Shown here: positions 53,501 through 64,000 of the stretch, piece by piece | Position numbering within the stretch: position 1 is the first letter of the stretch | How the letters are laid out: each line of letters opens with the position of its first letter | DNA from: Flaccisagitta enflata | Taxonomy: Eukaryota; Chaetognatha; Sagittoidea; Aphragmophora | Assembly: GCA_965153355.1 (NCBI GenBank) | Contig: OZ231127.1 | Span: forward strand, 83,452,001-83,516,000 | Length of the DNA stretch: 64,000 nt | Direction of reading: 5' to 3' | Made by a program: the position numbers and the translations under genes | The notes under the pieces: generated by a model | The model's input: the letters and a program-made list of their open reading frames with translations, nothing else | Told to the model about the DNA's origin: nothing | The model's database searches: none

Positions 53501-56500
53501 TTCTTTCTCCTCTCCATTACTTTTTGTGTCCCTCTCTTACTCTTACATCATCAGATTACTGTTTCCTGTTATGATTTGATATTTGCTCTGATTTTCCATC
53601 CCATTTCTTTTCACCCAAACAAATTGTAAATCCATGAAAATCAGGCAATTTCTAGTCATGGACAAGGAAGGTTACACATTGTTGTGTTGGTTTCTTTGTG
53701 TGTCTGTCATTCCACCTGTTAATGCGTCCATCAGTGACATTTTTTAATTAGTTTTTTTACGTTTTTGTGGCATCTTAAGTCCTTATGAATTATGAATATT
53801 GATCGAGTGTTTTTTGTGTTACTGCCCTACCATCGGCGACTTTTAGGGCTTTTAGGCACTTTTAGGGCTTGTTAATATACAAAATTGTGATTATTTTAAT
53901 GCTGCTTGGGAAGAGCTTTAATGGAACTTGAGTCAAAATCTACAAAAACAAACCTAGCACTAGACCAAACCCTATCCCCAGCTTATCCCTACTCCAAACC
54001 CTAAGTCTTTCCTTCTTATTAAAACAAAAAGTTTAGTCTCGGTGGTAATGAATATTGAATACCAAGTTGCAAGGGATGTTGAATCTTAATTGGGAAAAAA
54101 TTTGAAGTCAGTCTTCAACTTTTTGGCATATTCCAGAGAAACATAATTTTCGATTTTCAGTCGCGTGCACGTGACTCTACACCTAGCTTTGCCAGTTGGT
54201 CTGTTGGTCACACTTTGATTTTTTTATGATTTTCATATTAGACCAAATGGTCTAGTGACCTCAAATATGGCCCCTGCCAACCCGCTCGCGACTTCGGTAG
54301 CCGTGTATTTGGCCTTGTTTTATTAGGAGGTTTTGTAATTCAATCAACCAATTGAGGCCTCCAAAGAAATTGATAGGGTCAGCAGATCTGATAATTCTCT
54401 TTTATTTGGCGCCAAGCAGAATGCTCTACAACAAATATTATTTTAGTTAAAATTTTTCAAAGATTTTTTTTACAAAAAAAATTGAATCTTTTTTTTTTTT
54501 ACCATTTCATGTAGGATCAATCAAGGAGTGTATTCATGTTTGAGCATGAAAATACTAGAAAGCATGTTTAAGAGCATAGCTGCCAATATGTGAGGGTATT
54601 TTTGAGTATTCTAACTCATTTATCTCATCTAGCTCAATTTTTTCTGATGTGAAATGCGATAAATGAATAAATGTTTAGATACATGTCTGAGCATGCAATA
54701 ACAAGAAAGCATATCAGCTACTGCAGTTGGTCATCTGTGTGAGTGATTTTGAGAATTTTTGGCACATTTGGCTCATTTGGCTCAGTCCTATTTTTCTCTG
54801 ATTTCCAGAGCAACAAATATATTCAATTACTTTTGATTTGATCCAACAAATATAAAAGATTGCAGTGACTGAAGGAACAAGGCCAACACCTATAAGTCGC
54901 GTGCGAGACTTACAGACTAAGAATGACTTAGAATGACTTAGAATGACTCAGAATGACTTTCAATGACTTAGAATGACCTAAAATGATCAAAAAGGACTAA
55001 AAATGACTAAAAAACCTAATGACCAAAAATAACTTAAAATAACTTAAAATGACTTAAAATGACTTAAAATGGCTTAGAATGACTCAAAATGATTTAGAAT
55101 AACTATAAATGACTTAAAATGACCTGAGGGATGACGCTATAGTACAAAAAAGTAAAGTGTGACGGACCAACGGACGGACCGACGGAGCAACAGACGGACC
55201 AACGGACGGACAAAGCGGGTTGTAGAGTCGCGTGCACGCGACTAAAAAATCTTGGTCGAAAGTGGCGAATGCTTACAACTTTTTTCCTCATGGCGATAGC
55301 CTCCATTACTGGAACCGATATCCCTCTATAAGGGAATGATACTACCAACATTCAGCTTCTTGACATTTTTTAAAAGCACTTTTGTGTAATAACACATTTT
55401 TTATCCAGTTCCCAGAAAACATAAAGTTCATATGTGCTTAAATATATCTTGACTCATTAAATTGATTAATCTGTATGATTTGCTTAATATTGATGTTAAG
55501 ATCTAGTAACTAATTTGGTAACTTGCGAAAAAAATCTGGTAACCATCTGGTAACTTGGGTAGAGTTTTCTAGTAACTTGGCCAAATTCAGTGTTGGCCAC
55601 TGAGGGAGGCGGTTGCGCCGGGAAACCGTACATATATCCATCCAACTCCATAGGACCGTTTGATCCCAACAAATTCACATCACTGTATTGAAAAGGAGAG
55701 TCATTTTAGGTAATCAACTAGTTTTGAAACAAAACTTGTTGGGTAAGACCATGAAACATTGTACTCTTTAGCTAGTGCTTGGATATTAAATGATCGAGGC
55801 AAATTCACCACACGGAATTCTTTCTTTCCAGCTAATCGTTATGCCATGTCAAATTGCCGTTTCTTGAGAGAAGATTGTGAAAAATCAAAAACTGCAGCAG
55901 AGGTAAGAATCCAGAAAAAAAGAAGTCCATCAACTATCCATTATTGAATCACCTTTTTGGGCAGCGGCCCCTAAGGGGATGAAGTCCTGCAGAACACAGG
56001 GGACTTTCATTCGTTCGTCCATCCATTTGTTTGTCCCCCCCGACCCTCTCAGGCCTGAAATCTGCTCTCTCAGGCCTGAAATCTGTCCTCTCACGCCTAA
56101 AATCTGCCATCTCAGGCCTAAAATCTGCCCTTTCAGGCCTAAAATCTGCCCTCTCAGACCTGAAATCTGCCCTCTCCAGCCTGAAATCTGACCTCATGGG
56201 CGCTAAATCTGCCCTCCCTGATTCAAGGCCTGAGAGGGCAGATTTTAGGCCTGAAATCTGCCCTCTCAGGCCTTGAATCTGCCCTCTCAGACCTGAAATC
56301 GGCCCTCTCCAGCCTCAAATCTGACCTCTCAGGCGCTTATTCTGCCCTGAGAGGGCAGATTTTAGGCATAAGAGGGCCTGGGGGGGGCGGATGGACAGAC
56401 GCACAAACGGACAAACAAACGAAAGTCCCCTGTGTTCTACAGGACTTTGTCCCCTTTGGGGCCGCTGCCCTGCTTCCTCTCACTCCAATTCACAATCATG

Positions 56501-57412
56501 CAAAGCAGGGCAATGGGTATTGCTGACCACATGTTGCCCTTGGGGGACCTGTTCTCTTTTTGGGCAGCGGCCCCGCAGGGGTCAATGACCTATGGTTTCA
56601 CACATATGGGGAATTTTCTCCTCCATCTCCTCCTCCTTCGTACCCCTCTCAAAACCCAGTCTCAAGGCCCAAATTCTAGTCTTGAGGCCCAAATCCCAAT
56701 CTCAAGGCCCAAATCCCAGCCTCAAGGCCCAAATCCTAGCCTCAAGGCCCAAATCCTAGCCTGGAGGCCCAGATTCCAGCCTTGAGGCCAAAATCTCAAC
56801 CTCGAGGTCCAAATCCCAGCTTAGAGGCAGGTCCCAGCCTAGGCTAGGATTTGGCCTTGAGGCTAGGATTTTCTTGAGGCCAGGATCAAGATCTGATCTG
56901 AGTTGAGGCTGGGATTACCTCAGATGGAATTAGGCCGGGCTGAGGCTTGAGGACGGAGGAGGAGGAGAAGAGGAGGAGAAGGAGGAGAAAAAGTACCCCA
57001 TATAGGCCCAATACCATAGGTTATCTGACCCTTTGGGGCCGCTGCCCCTTCAACTTCAAGCCCAAACTATTTAGGCAGGGCACGGGTACCGCTGACCATC
57101 TAACGCTTTTGCGACTATTTACCTTTCAACGATCATGGACCAGCTGTGTCTTCTTTGCATTGGAGGCGCGAGCAAAGGGCACCTGGGCGGAGGGTCAAAA
57201 GAATCTGGTTCCGAGGGACTCGGACATTCCGATCTAAGATGCATAATTTTATCTACGTCGTCGTCGTCGTTGTGGTGATTTTTGTCTTTACCAACGGCGT
57301 GGCGCGGTGGAGGGAAGTTGACGTGATTGTTAACAAGTACATCTGCGGGGTTGATGTGGTTGACTAGGTTGTTGCGTCTGTCTTGAGAACGCGATCGTCG
57401 TCTCGTGCCCAT
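51566..57412 (-). CDS. Type II membrane protein with collagen-like repeat and C1q domain, partial gene model
   Basis: Exons on the minus strand: 57123-57412 (ATG, phase 2 out), 55601-55682 (phase 2 in), a gap, then 52664-53062, 51978-52531 and 51566-51767. The last three join with matching phases (2, then 1). Seen: a charged, Pro-rich cytoplasmic N-terminus, a TM helix (CLGFLAFISLLTFCLLKYML), a stalk, about 11 Gly-X-Y triplets, and the start of a C1q-like domain (TGKYIAPVRGVYFFTF). Family knowledge: C1q domains trimerise and act as secreted or surface ligands or adhesion molecules, with collagen stretches aiding trimer assembly. Missing: one short exon between 53063 and 55600 that changes phase 0 to 2, and the C-terminal half of C1q. 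Linking the two 5' exons rests on phase and strand only. Confidence 0.72.
51978..52531 (-). CDS. C1q-collagen gene: stalk and collagen-like exon
   Basis: Acceptor AATTTCAG|G. Encodes 184 residues: Asn-rich stalk with an N-glycosylation site (YNGTAS), Cys pairs (HQCSS, KPCPYQDRDC), then GPRGPPGPQGPPGVPGVAG and further Gly-X-Y triplets to GQP, and a Cys pair (PCTKSLC). The donor ACGG|GTGAGG is in phase 1. Confidence 0.88.
52664..53062 (-). CDS. C1q-collagen gene: transmembrane exon
   Basis: Preceded by a long pyrimidine tract and AAATACAG. Encodes 133 residues: a basic, Ser/Asn/Gly-rich cytoplasmic part, one TM helix, then LHSSSVHQDTLQGEMERIKL, a heptad-like stalk. The donor CTCAG|GTATGC is in phase 2. 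Confidence 0.85.
53430..53506. repeat. (CT)n microsatellite
   Basis: CT run of about 77 bp. It lies between the presumed second and third C1q-gene exons. Confidence 0.97.
54098..54870. repeat. Dispersed TTAGCTCATTTAGCTCA family, copy 3, with insertion
   Basis: Same segment order as 10205-10920. It is interrupted at 54159-54317 by a family A element, which makes it a filled site for that insertion. Confidence 0.85.
54159..54317 (-). mobile_element. Hairpin-ended element, family A, at a mapped insertion site
   Basis: AGTCGCGTGCACGTGACT hairpin at the left, GGTCTGTTGGTCACAC, CCCCTGCCAACCCGCTCGCG, and GTAGCCGTGTATTTGGCCTT at the right. Both sides are T-rich host repeat sequence. Confidence 0.93.
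54878..55249 (+). mobile_element. Hairpin-ended element, family A2, complete
   Basis: CAAGGCCAACACCTATA, AGTCGCGTGC, an AGAATGACTTAGAATGACTT core (54918-55120), AAAGTGTGACGGACCAACGG, GGGTTGTAG, AGTCGCGTGCACGCGACT, AAAAAA. Confidence 0.95.
55601..55682 (-). CDS. C1q-collagen gene: candidate second exon
   Basis: Acceptor CAATACAG|T, phase 2, matches the exon above. Encodes SDVNLLGSNGPMELDGYMYG then FPAQPPPS. The donor is uncertain: TCA|GTGGCC is the best GT but would be phase 0. A GTAACTTGG-type repeat begins right after it. Confidence 0.5.
55955..56557. mobile_element. Family II minisatellite element, complete
   Basis: GGGCAGCGGCCCCTAAGGGG at the left. CTCAGGCCTGAAATCTGCC units occur in both orientations, with the switch near 56225 and again near 56350. 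The right end has CCCCTGTGTTCTACAGGACT and CAAAGCAGGGCAATGGGTAT, GGGGGACCTGTT. Confidence 0.92.
56558..57119. mobile_element. Family III element with inverted minisatellite arms
   Basis: TTTTGGGCAGCGGCCCCGCA at the left. GGCCCAAATCCYAGCCTCAA units run to about 56830, then the inverse to 56940. The right end is GGGGCCGCTGCCCC and CCATCTAACGCTTTTGCGAC. It abuts the donor of the exon at 57123. Confidence 0.9.
57123..57412 (-). CDS. C1q-collagen gene: candidate first coding exon
   Basis: ATG at 57410-57412 has an in-frame TGA 18 bases upstream. It encodes 96 hydrophilic residues: an Arg-rich start (MGTRRRSRSQDRR), NHHNDDDDVD, a Pro/Ser-rich part and HSWSMIVE. The donor GAAAG|GTAAAT gives phase 2. 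A family III element starts only a few bases into the intron. Confidence 0.62.
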
Positions 57413-58166
57413 AAAGACCCAAGGTTCTCAGGCCAACCAACCCGGCAACTGAATTGTTGTGGAAAGTTTGGCATTAATGTAGTAGTAGTTAAATGAAAAA
57501 GAATTAGTAACAATTCACAGAATCTTTGATGGTAATTTTCAGAAGTGCCGTGGAGTAGAGGTAGACATGCATTTTTCTTCTTTTAGGGTGTAACCAGTGT
57601 TGCCCTTGCTGTAGTTGTTGATGTTGTTATTGTTGTATTTCGATGTTGACTTTGGCTGAATTCACGTGTTAGTCATGTTAGAATGGGCTAATCCATGTTA
57701 GCGAAGCAGAATTTACATGTGTGTGTATAATACCTCAAATATCTGTAATAATCACATATCAATTGAGATGAGAGTGAAAAAAATCTTTTTTCAGCAAATG
57801 CTGAAACAAGCAAACCAAGAATCTTGTCTTTTTTTCCAACATCAAAGCTGTGATATGGTTGCACAACAATGAAATTATTAAGTATCTACGGTGATAATCA
57901 AACATTGTTGCTACATTGGAGTATTAAATGCAGGGATTGATGATAATATTTTCGTTTCGTTCTTGCTATTGTTTGTGTCAGAATTTTGGAAAAAGAATCC
58001 TTAGACTATCTGCAATTGCAGTGCACTCGCTCACGCTGTGAACAACAAAATATCATTTCATGGGGCTTTTGCTTTCCGCTTTTTTGCAATTAGATTTAAT
58101 GAAAGGATTATGAGGCATGATGAGGACGACAGGTGGGTAGAGACACATTAGAAAGCGCATCGTTGA
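57413..58166. other. Upstream flank of the C1q-collagen gene, unassigned
   Basis: Presumed 5' flank. A GTTGTTGATGTTGTTATTGT stretch occurs near 57616. No core promoter element is identified. Confidence 0.35.
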
Positions 58167-58590
58167 CAGTTGAACCCCGCTCTAACGGACTTGCCACTAC
58201 ATCTTGATCTGGGGGCTGAGAAAGACCCGAGATGAATCTAGCATGTTTCAATAGCTTAATTTACATGAAAAGCATACTTCTAGTTAACCCAGTGAGATGA
58301 AATTTTAACTGAAGCTCTGCAAAACCATCAGCTTTCTTCATGTAAAATTTCAGCTCACTGGGGCAACTAGAAGTATGCTTTTCATGTAATTTAAGCTATT
58401 GAGATTCATCTCGGGTTTTTCTCAGCCCCCTAATGAAACTCTGCTTAAAATGGATGCGAATTCACAGTTCCTTCAACTAGTTTCTCTTTATTTCTTATAT
58501 GGTTATATTGGCAATTTACAATATTATTATGCCTATAACAGATGAGATTTGCTGGTCTCTTGAAATGCGTTAGAGCGGGATTTAACTGTA
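58167..58590. mobile_element. Foldback MITE-like element, 424 bp
   Basis: Ends CAGTTGAACCCCGCTCTAAC and GTTAGAGCGGGATTTAACTG. Inner arms pair CATGAAAAGCATACTTCTAG with its inverse, and GATGAATCTAGCATG with the region near 58410. Confidence 0.9.
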
Positions 58591-58894
58591 TTTACCATTG
58601 GCAATAGGCAATGCGGGTTATTGCCTATTGAAATTCCGATGGAAATCTTTGAATTGTGCAACATATAGTGATAATAAATCAAAGCCATCAATTAACCTCT
58701 ACTTCTTTCTAGTGAAAATCGACTAAATCATGTAACGACTAGTAGTGCAAATACCACCCTATAACCTGTGACTGATCAACCAAATGATGGACCCACAGAC
58801 CGATGGACCAACTAACCAACGGACCAACTGACCGACGGAAAGACAAAGCGTAGCATGCAACTAGAAACATTGAAAATATGCAAAACAGGATTAC

Positions 58895-59515
58895 TACAGT
58901 GAGGCTCATAAAAAAGTTTCCGGTTTTGTCATTAGCATTTTACAGGTTTTATAAATGATAAAAATAATTTATCTGTGAGATTATTAAAGGATTTTTTATT
59001 TTCTTCAATTTGGGTCTAATCCAAGATTTCTAGCTCTTTTGGTTTAGGCATTGATTTGAAGTATACATATCAAAATTGCCTAGGGAAAAAAGAAAAAAAA
59101 ATTATGATATTTTGTTTAATAGAAAACATAACTAGTTAACTTTAAACTTAGGTCATTTCAAAACGAATCAAGCCACAAAGTTCTGCTTGGACTAGATTTG
59201 TAGAGTTTTTGAAGCTGTAAAACAGTCATGGATATGATATATGAATCATAGATTGTTTTGAATATGTTTAAAGAAAACAAGATCAATCTTGTATTCTGTC
59301 AAAGGCTGTTCGCTTTTAAGCATAAGTAAATTGCTTATTCTCTTTGTACCTTTATAGTTTTTTAACAATTTGAGTCACATAAATGAGGTTGGACTAAATT
59401 TGTAGAGTTTTTGAAAAAAATTTAAAAATCTCATGGATTTCAATTGTCTAAAGTGATTACAATCAAAATAACTAGCTTCTAAACTGCTGGAAACTTTTTT
59501 ATGAGCCGCACTGTA
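58895..59515. mobile_element. Tc1/mariner-like non-autonomous element, 621 bp
   Basis: TACAGTGAGGCTCATAAAAA at the left is inverted at the right (TTTTTATGAGCCGCACTGTA). The 25-bp TIR ends in GTTTCC. TA flanks suit the Tc1/mariner target. No transposase frame inside. Confidence 0.9.
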
Positions 59516-60489
59516 CACTAATTTTCAACTATCTGGCGTTTACAAAATTGCTTGGTAAGAAATGGTCAATTACAAAATAACATCAACTTTAGGAGACCGT
59601 CGCTCTTAAATCAATAAAGCTACAGAACTGGATATGGACTAATTTTAGAGAACGCGTTTCCTTTTTATTATGAGCCTAAATTGAGCTCAGTAGCTCAATT
59701 CGCATAGAAGATATGAGATGACTAAGTTGCAAGGGTTTTTGCCATTAACGATAAAATTAAATCAACTTTGAAAGACTGTCGCTCTTAAACAAAGCGAGCT
59801 ATTGACCTCAACTTGGGCTCATTTTAAAGGGCTGTGTCAGCTCTTAAAATGAGCCCAAATTGAGCTCAGTAGCCCAATTCATTTTGAAGATATGAGCTGA
59901 CAAAGTTAACTCCTTCCATTCATTTTTATCAAAAATCGTTCTCCTCTGTTTTCCAGAGGTAAAACGAAGTGGAAGGAAAACCCTGATTTTTAAAAAACTT
60001 GCCTCCACGTCTTTTTGATTTCCCATGGGGTACTATGAATGGCTGTCATGGTCAGTCCCGTTGACATTGACCCCTATCTTTATCGATCTAAAATCTTTGG
60101 GTGGAGCGGGATCATATCTATTAAATACAACCAAATGGGGGCAACAAATGTCAATGGTCCATTAAACAACGGATTAGACCTTGAGATAACGGTTAAATAA
60201 TGTTCATTATTGTTACAGCACAATGAAGTGTAAAAGTGACCTCAAATGGACATATTTATCAAGAAAACACATAATTCAACCTGCTTGAGCCTGCTTAGAA
60301 TCATGCCAATAAGCCTTTTTAACATTTAATGGCGACAATATCAATGGCCAGTCCCTAGTTTATTCATAATGCACTGTCAGCCTTAGACTGGTCTGGGGAA
60401 ACTGATGAGTGAGTCTGTTGCAGAAATCTTCCTAACATACGATTCAACCTGCCAAAGCAGCGCCGCATCAAAAATGAATAACAGGGAGT
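59516..60489. other. Unassigned DNA with a duplicated TTAAAATGAGCCCAA motif
   Basis: GAGCCTAAATTGAGCTCAGT (59671) and GAGCCCAAATTGAGCTCAGT (59848) head two related segments. No gene recognised. Confidence 0.4.
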
Positions 60490-60705
60490 GGGGCAGGGTG
60501 GGGTAAGATGGGTCACCTGGGGTGAAATGGGTCACCCACTTTTTTCAAGGAATCTGAGGAAAATGTTGGCGATTTCTATGATTAAGGAAGGTTTGGTGAG
60601 TCTAGTTTTAGAAGAAAACAAAAACTTTGCTGAATCTTATGCCGGAGCTGAAAAAAGTGGGTGACCCATTTTACCCCAGGTGACCCATTTAACCTCACCG
60701 CCACC
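60490..60705. mobile_element. Foldback MITE, GGGGTAAGATGGGTCACC ends
   Basis: GGGTCACCTGGGGTGAAATG and GGGTCACCCACTTTTT are inverted at 60655-60700. About 215 bp in all. Confidence 0.9.
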
Positions 60706-61530
60706 TATGTGATCATCAAGGCCTAGGGAAAGATGGAAAAGTTGAGGGTAATGACAGTAATGTCCGTGACTCTCAACAACCACTCAAGGACCCATGTGCA
60801 TTCAGCGAAATCTTTCCATCATCGATAAAGGATCAATTGTCAACATAATTCAATGTTTTGGAAAGAATCACAATGCAAACAAAAACAACCAAATTTAATC
60901 TCGACCACCAGAGGTGTCACGAACTAATCGACTGGTCGATGAATCGGGTCAATTTTCACTGTTTGTATACAATCTTCCTGAGTCACCAAAACGCAAATGA
61001 ATCGGGTCGATTTTTTTTTCTCTGGCTAGCATAGGCTTGATTTGAGTTAGAAGGATGAAAAAAGCTCGTAAAATTGTATTCTTGGGGAGGGTCTCACATC
61101 CAAGCAATGATTAGGCTTTGGGATGAACACAGGTAGTTCAAAAATTGGATATTCACTAAGATTTTCATTGGTTGTCTTCATTCTAGCATAGAAATGACAC
61201 GTATTGAATTAGAAACCTGTTTTTGGTGCCATTTTAAAGAAAATCTGAAGCTCTTTTATTTGCTCAACATAACAAGTAGCTCAGACGATCCTGAGCTGCA
61301 TCATTGACAAAAACCGAGTGATTAGAATTTCTTATTGGAAGAAAATTGAAATTAGCCATTTTTTTAATTAGCAATTTTTTGCTTCAAACCATTGCCATTT
61401 CTAAACAAATAGAGCTACAACGACCAGCAACGTCCCATTAACAAGATTTTTTTACAAAACTTTCAAAAGGTCATGGATTGTCTAAGGTTAAGGCCCATAG
61501 ATAAGAATAATTAAGCAAAACAAAGTGTTT
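60706..61530. other. Unassigned AT-rich DNA
   Basis: AATCGGGTCAATTTT occurs at about 60943 and AATCGGGTCGATTTT at about 61000, a short local repeat. No gene recognised. Confidence 0.35.
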
Positions 61531-61536
61531 GCTTTT

Positions 61537-62075
61537 TGCGCAGCGGTCCCGAAGGGGACGATGTCCTGTAGAACACAGGGAAACTTTGTTCGTCCATTCG
61601 TTCGTTCATTTGTTTGTCCCCCTACCCCAGCCTCGGGGCTCACATGCCAGTCTAGAGGCTCAAATCCTAGCATTGGGGCTCAGATCCCAGCCTTGGATCT
61701 CAAATCCCAGCCTTGGGTCTCAAATCCCAGCCTCGGGGCTCAAATCCCAGCCTTGAGGCTACAATCCCAGCCTCAGGGCTCCAATCCCAGCCTTGGGGCT
61801 CAATACCCAGCCTTGGGGCTCAAATCCCAGTCTTGGGCTCTAATCCCAGCCTTGAGGCTCAAATCTCAGCTATGAGGCTTTAATATCAGCCTCCAGGCTT
61901 AAATCCCAACCTCACCAAATATAAGAACAAACAAACAGATGAACGAAGTCCCCCTGTGTTCTACAGGATATCGTTCCCTTCGGGGCCGCTGCCCTGCTAA
62001 CTATCACCTACAGTCGCAAATATACAAAGCAGGGCAACGGGTGTCGCTGACCACATATTGACCTTGTGCGACTGG
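61537..62075. mobile_element. Family II minisatellite element, GGGCTCAAATCCCAGCCTT core
   Basis: GCGCAGCGGTCCCGAAGGGG, ATGTCCTGTAGAACACAGGG, CGTTCGTTCATTTG tandem, 19-bp GGGCTCAAATCCCAGCCTT units (61625-61910), then CCCCCTGTGTTCTACAGGAT, CCCTTCGGGGCCGCTGCCCT and CAAAGCAGGGCAACGGGTGT. Confidence 0.92.
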
Positions 62076-63480
62076 TTTTATTTACCATAGTTAAGTATAA
62101 AAGTACATATAAAATTGCGGAACCCACGCTCTGAAACGGAAAAAAAATTCAACTACAAAAGCTTGTCTCTCCTGATAAGCTGGCTCTTATTTCTTTTTTC
62201 ATATTAATGAGTGGCTACAATGTGGATAACTTATCTTTTGATATAGAGTGGCTTCTGAAACATGTTGCTGTGAATATAAATGATATTTTACTTGGTAAAA
62301 GGGCTAACTGGCAAAAAGAACGACTATGGTCGATTTTAGGGCGATTTTTGGGAGGGGTTCGACCATGATTCGTTCGACCTGGTCGATTTCTGAAATCAAT
62401 AGTTCGTTACATCTTTGTCGACCACCATGGACTAAGTTTGCACAGGATAACAATGACAGTTTATAATCTTCCATCACGAGTTATGTCACAATTCTTCCCA
62501 CTTGCCAAGAAGATCCAATTTTCTAGACAGCTACATTTCGATGTCTCACGGCCACCACTTTCACGTTGAGAACCTAGGATGATAATGCGAGTCAGTATAG
62601 ACAATTATGGTTGACAGAAAATGAAGGATGGGTTTACTGATGCAAGGAGAGCCAATGGTAGAAACCTGAGGTACAATGAATAGAGATTGGATATGACCTA
62701 TAAATTTCAAAGCCACGATCACATCGTAGTATAAGGATGACAAATCATGATGCATCACTGAAATAATATTATGGTCTAGATGGCATTGCTTACTTTAGCT
62801 TTTGACAAATCTGGTAGCAGAATTCCACCTATGGTCTTCGTTTCAGCCGCGAATTTTTACACCAAAACGCCATTGACAGGAGGAATCAGTCTTTTCAACG
62901 CAGACATATATTATATTGATTTAGTCGATAGTTTTTCTTATAAAGAAGGATCACGATGCACAGCGATTAACATTGAGTCACTGCGTAATTGATATCAAGA
63001 AAGCTTTAACAATTAATTTCAAGTCCTAAAACTTGTGTAGTACCCACGAAAGCGTATGTAAACATTTTAATATGTATGAATCCGCTTTTACATGATACAA
63101 TGATTTACATACAATTCTGGCTGTGACTCGATGGCAAATGGCACAAAAAGAAATCTAGGGTTCCTGGGGAATGTATTTTCAAATTTATTTCCCAATTTGT
63201 TATATAAACCAGATCGATATCATGCAAACCTTACCGATTGACATCAAACAAGTGTGCATGCAGCAGACCAGTGGTAAAATGTTAAAAAACATACTACCTA
63301 AGAAAAAAGTTTATAGCATTGCTCATGTAAACGTTTCTCCTACAAACATTTATGAAATCATAAAAATTGGTGAGACTCTGAAACTACTTCAAAGTATTTG
63401 TCAAATGCCACCAATCCCATTCTCCTAGGACAAACCGTTAAAAAATGAGAGCTAAAACAAAACCATTAAAAACAAATTAA
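62076..63480. other. Unassigned DNA
   Basis: 63285-63428 is related to the interior of the element at 11498-12112 (AAAATTGGTGAGA, CAAATGCCA). The rest has only short, unsupported open frames. Confidence 0.4.
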
Positions 63481-63482
63481 TT

Positions 63483-64000
63483 TCATGATGGAGTAGTACA
63501 GTGCAACGCAAAACAACTTTTTTCCCTAAATTCTAGAAAGCCACTTTGGGCATCATCATCAGAGGCAGAGAGACAGGAAAAGAGACAGGTATTTAAGGGA
63601 AAAGGAGACAATTGGGGATTGGAGAGAGAGGCGAAAGGGAAAAGAGAGAGAGAGAAAGTGGTCAAGAGCCCGAAAAGGGCTGGTCCCCCCCTGCTCCGCA
63701 ACCTAAATCGCACCAATTAGTCCATGGTGTTGAATACAGGATTCCATGCGTCAGTCTTGACGTAGGCACCCCTGTCTTCATTGAGACCTTTGCCGGGGCC
63801 ACAGTTGGCCTTCCTAATCTCAAGGGCCTCCCATACTTTGAGGTCATAGTTGAGCTTCTTTTTGTTCTTGTTCGAGAATGTCTTTATGACTTTACAATTC
63901 ACAGTGTCAAAAGGCTCATCACAGGGCTGATGGTGCTGGGATATGCCACTGTGTGACCATTGGCCTTTTTCTATGGCCCGTTTGTGTTCCTTCCACCGTG
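63483..64000 (-). CDS. 3' end of a GIY-YIG-type retroelement ORF (partial) and its tail
   Basis: Reading in from the window edge on the minus strand, 63717-64000 encodes WKEHKRAIEKG, SGISQHHQPC, VIKTFSN, VWEALEIRKA, GLNEDRGAY and ends at TAA. Spacing and motifs (EH...SGI..H......K......EA..IRK....LN.D.G) match the C-terminal endonuclease region known from Penelope-like and related GIY-YIG retroelements. The GIY and YIG motifs themselves would lie beyond the window. 63483-63716 continues as a 3' tail with a DDDAQSGFLEFREK-like reading past the stop. The frame has a Gly/Lys-rich insert, so decay is possible. Confidence 0.72.

Overview
This is a repeat-rich stretch of an invertebrate animal nuclear genome. 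The evidence is intron-containing genes with GT/AG splice sites and metazoan-only domain combinations: a receptor tyrosine phosphatase with a lectin-like ectodomain, a DEG/ENaC channel, and a type II membrane collagen/C1q protein. Very long GA, CA, GAA and CATT microsatellites and dense non-autonomous transposable elements fill the rest. I cannot fix the phylum from the sequence alone. There is no operon logic and no bacterial signal.

Layout. 0-1.2 kb: a (CT)n microsatellite and a minisatellite-bearing element. 1.4-3.1 kb (minus): a single-pass, Thr-rich membrane protein exon and, upstream, a separate signal-peptide exon that may belong to it. 3.6-13.4 kb: foldback and TIR elements, a TTC/GAAA microsatellite, no convincing gene. 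13.48-20.70 kb (minus): a receptor protein tyrosine phosphatase that I reconstruct as nine exons with matching phases at all eight junctions (975 aa), with signal peptide, galactose-binding-like ectodomain, one TM helix and tandem PTP domains. 21-36.6 kb: microsatellites and repeats. 36.74-38.10 kb (plus): an intronless 455-aa DEG/ENaC channel. 38.1-51.5 kb: repeats, including a 1.7-kb element that contains three satellite arrays. 51.57-57.41 kb (minus): a partial gene for a type II membrane protein with a collagen-like stretch and the first half of a C1q domain. 57.5-63.4 kb: TIR elements and unassigned DNA. 63.48-64.0 kb (minus): the 3' end of a GIY-YIG-type retroelement that leaves the window.

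The most interesting pattern lies in the elements. At least twenty short elements share one plan. They start AACAAG-, carry a subterminal 10-mer close to that end, have a core of GGAC/GGAT-type short tandem repeats or longer satellites, and end in a hairpin followed by AAAAA. In three families the subterminal 10-mer and the hairpin arm differ from family to family but match each other within a family (AGTCGCGTGC, AGTTGCGGAC, GATGCGTCCG). A filled/empty site comparison inside the window gives the ends and shows insertion in a T tract. This resembles Helentron-associated (HINE) or bivalve pearl-like elements, but no transposase is present and the class is an inference. The genes encode cell-surface proteins, but nothing in the sequence ties them into one pathway.
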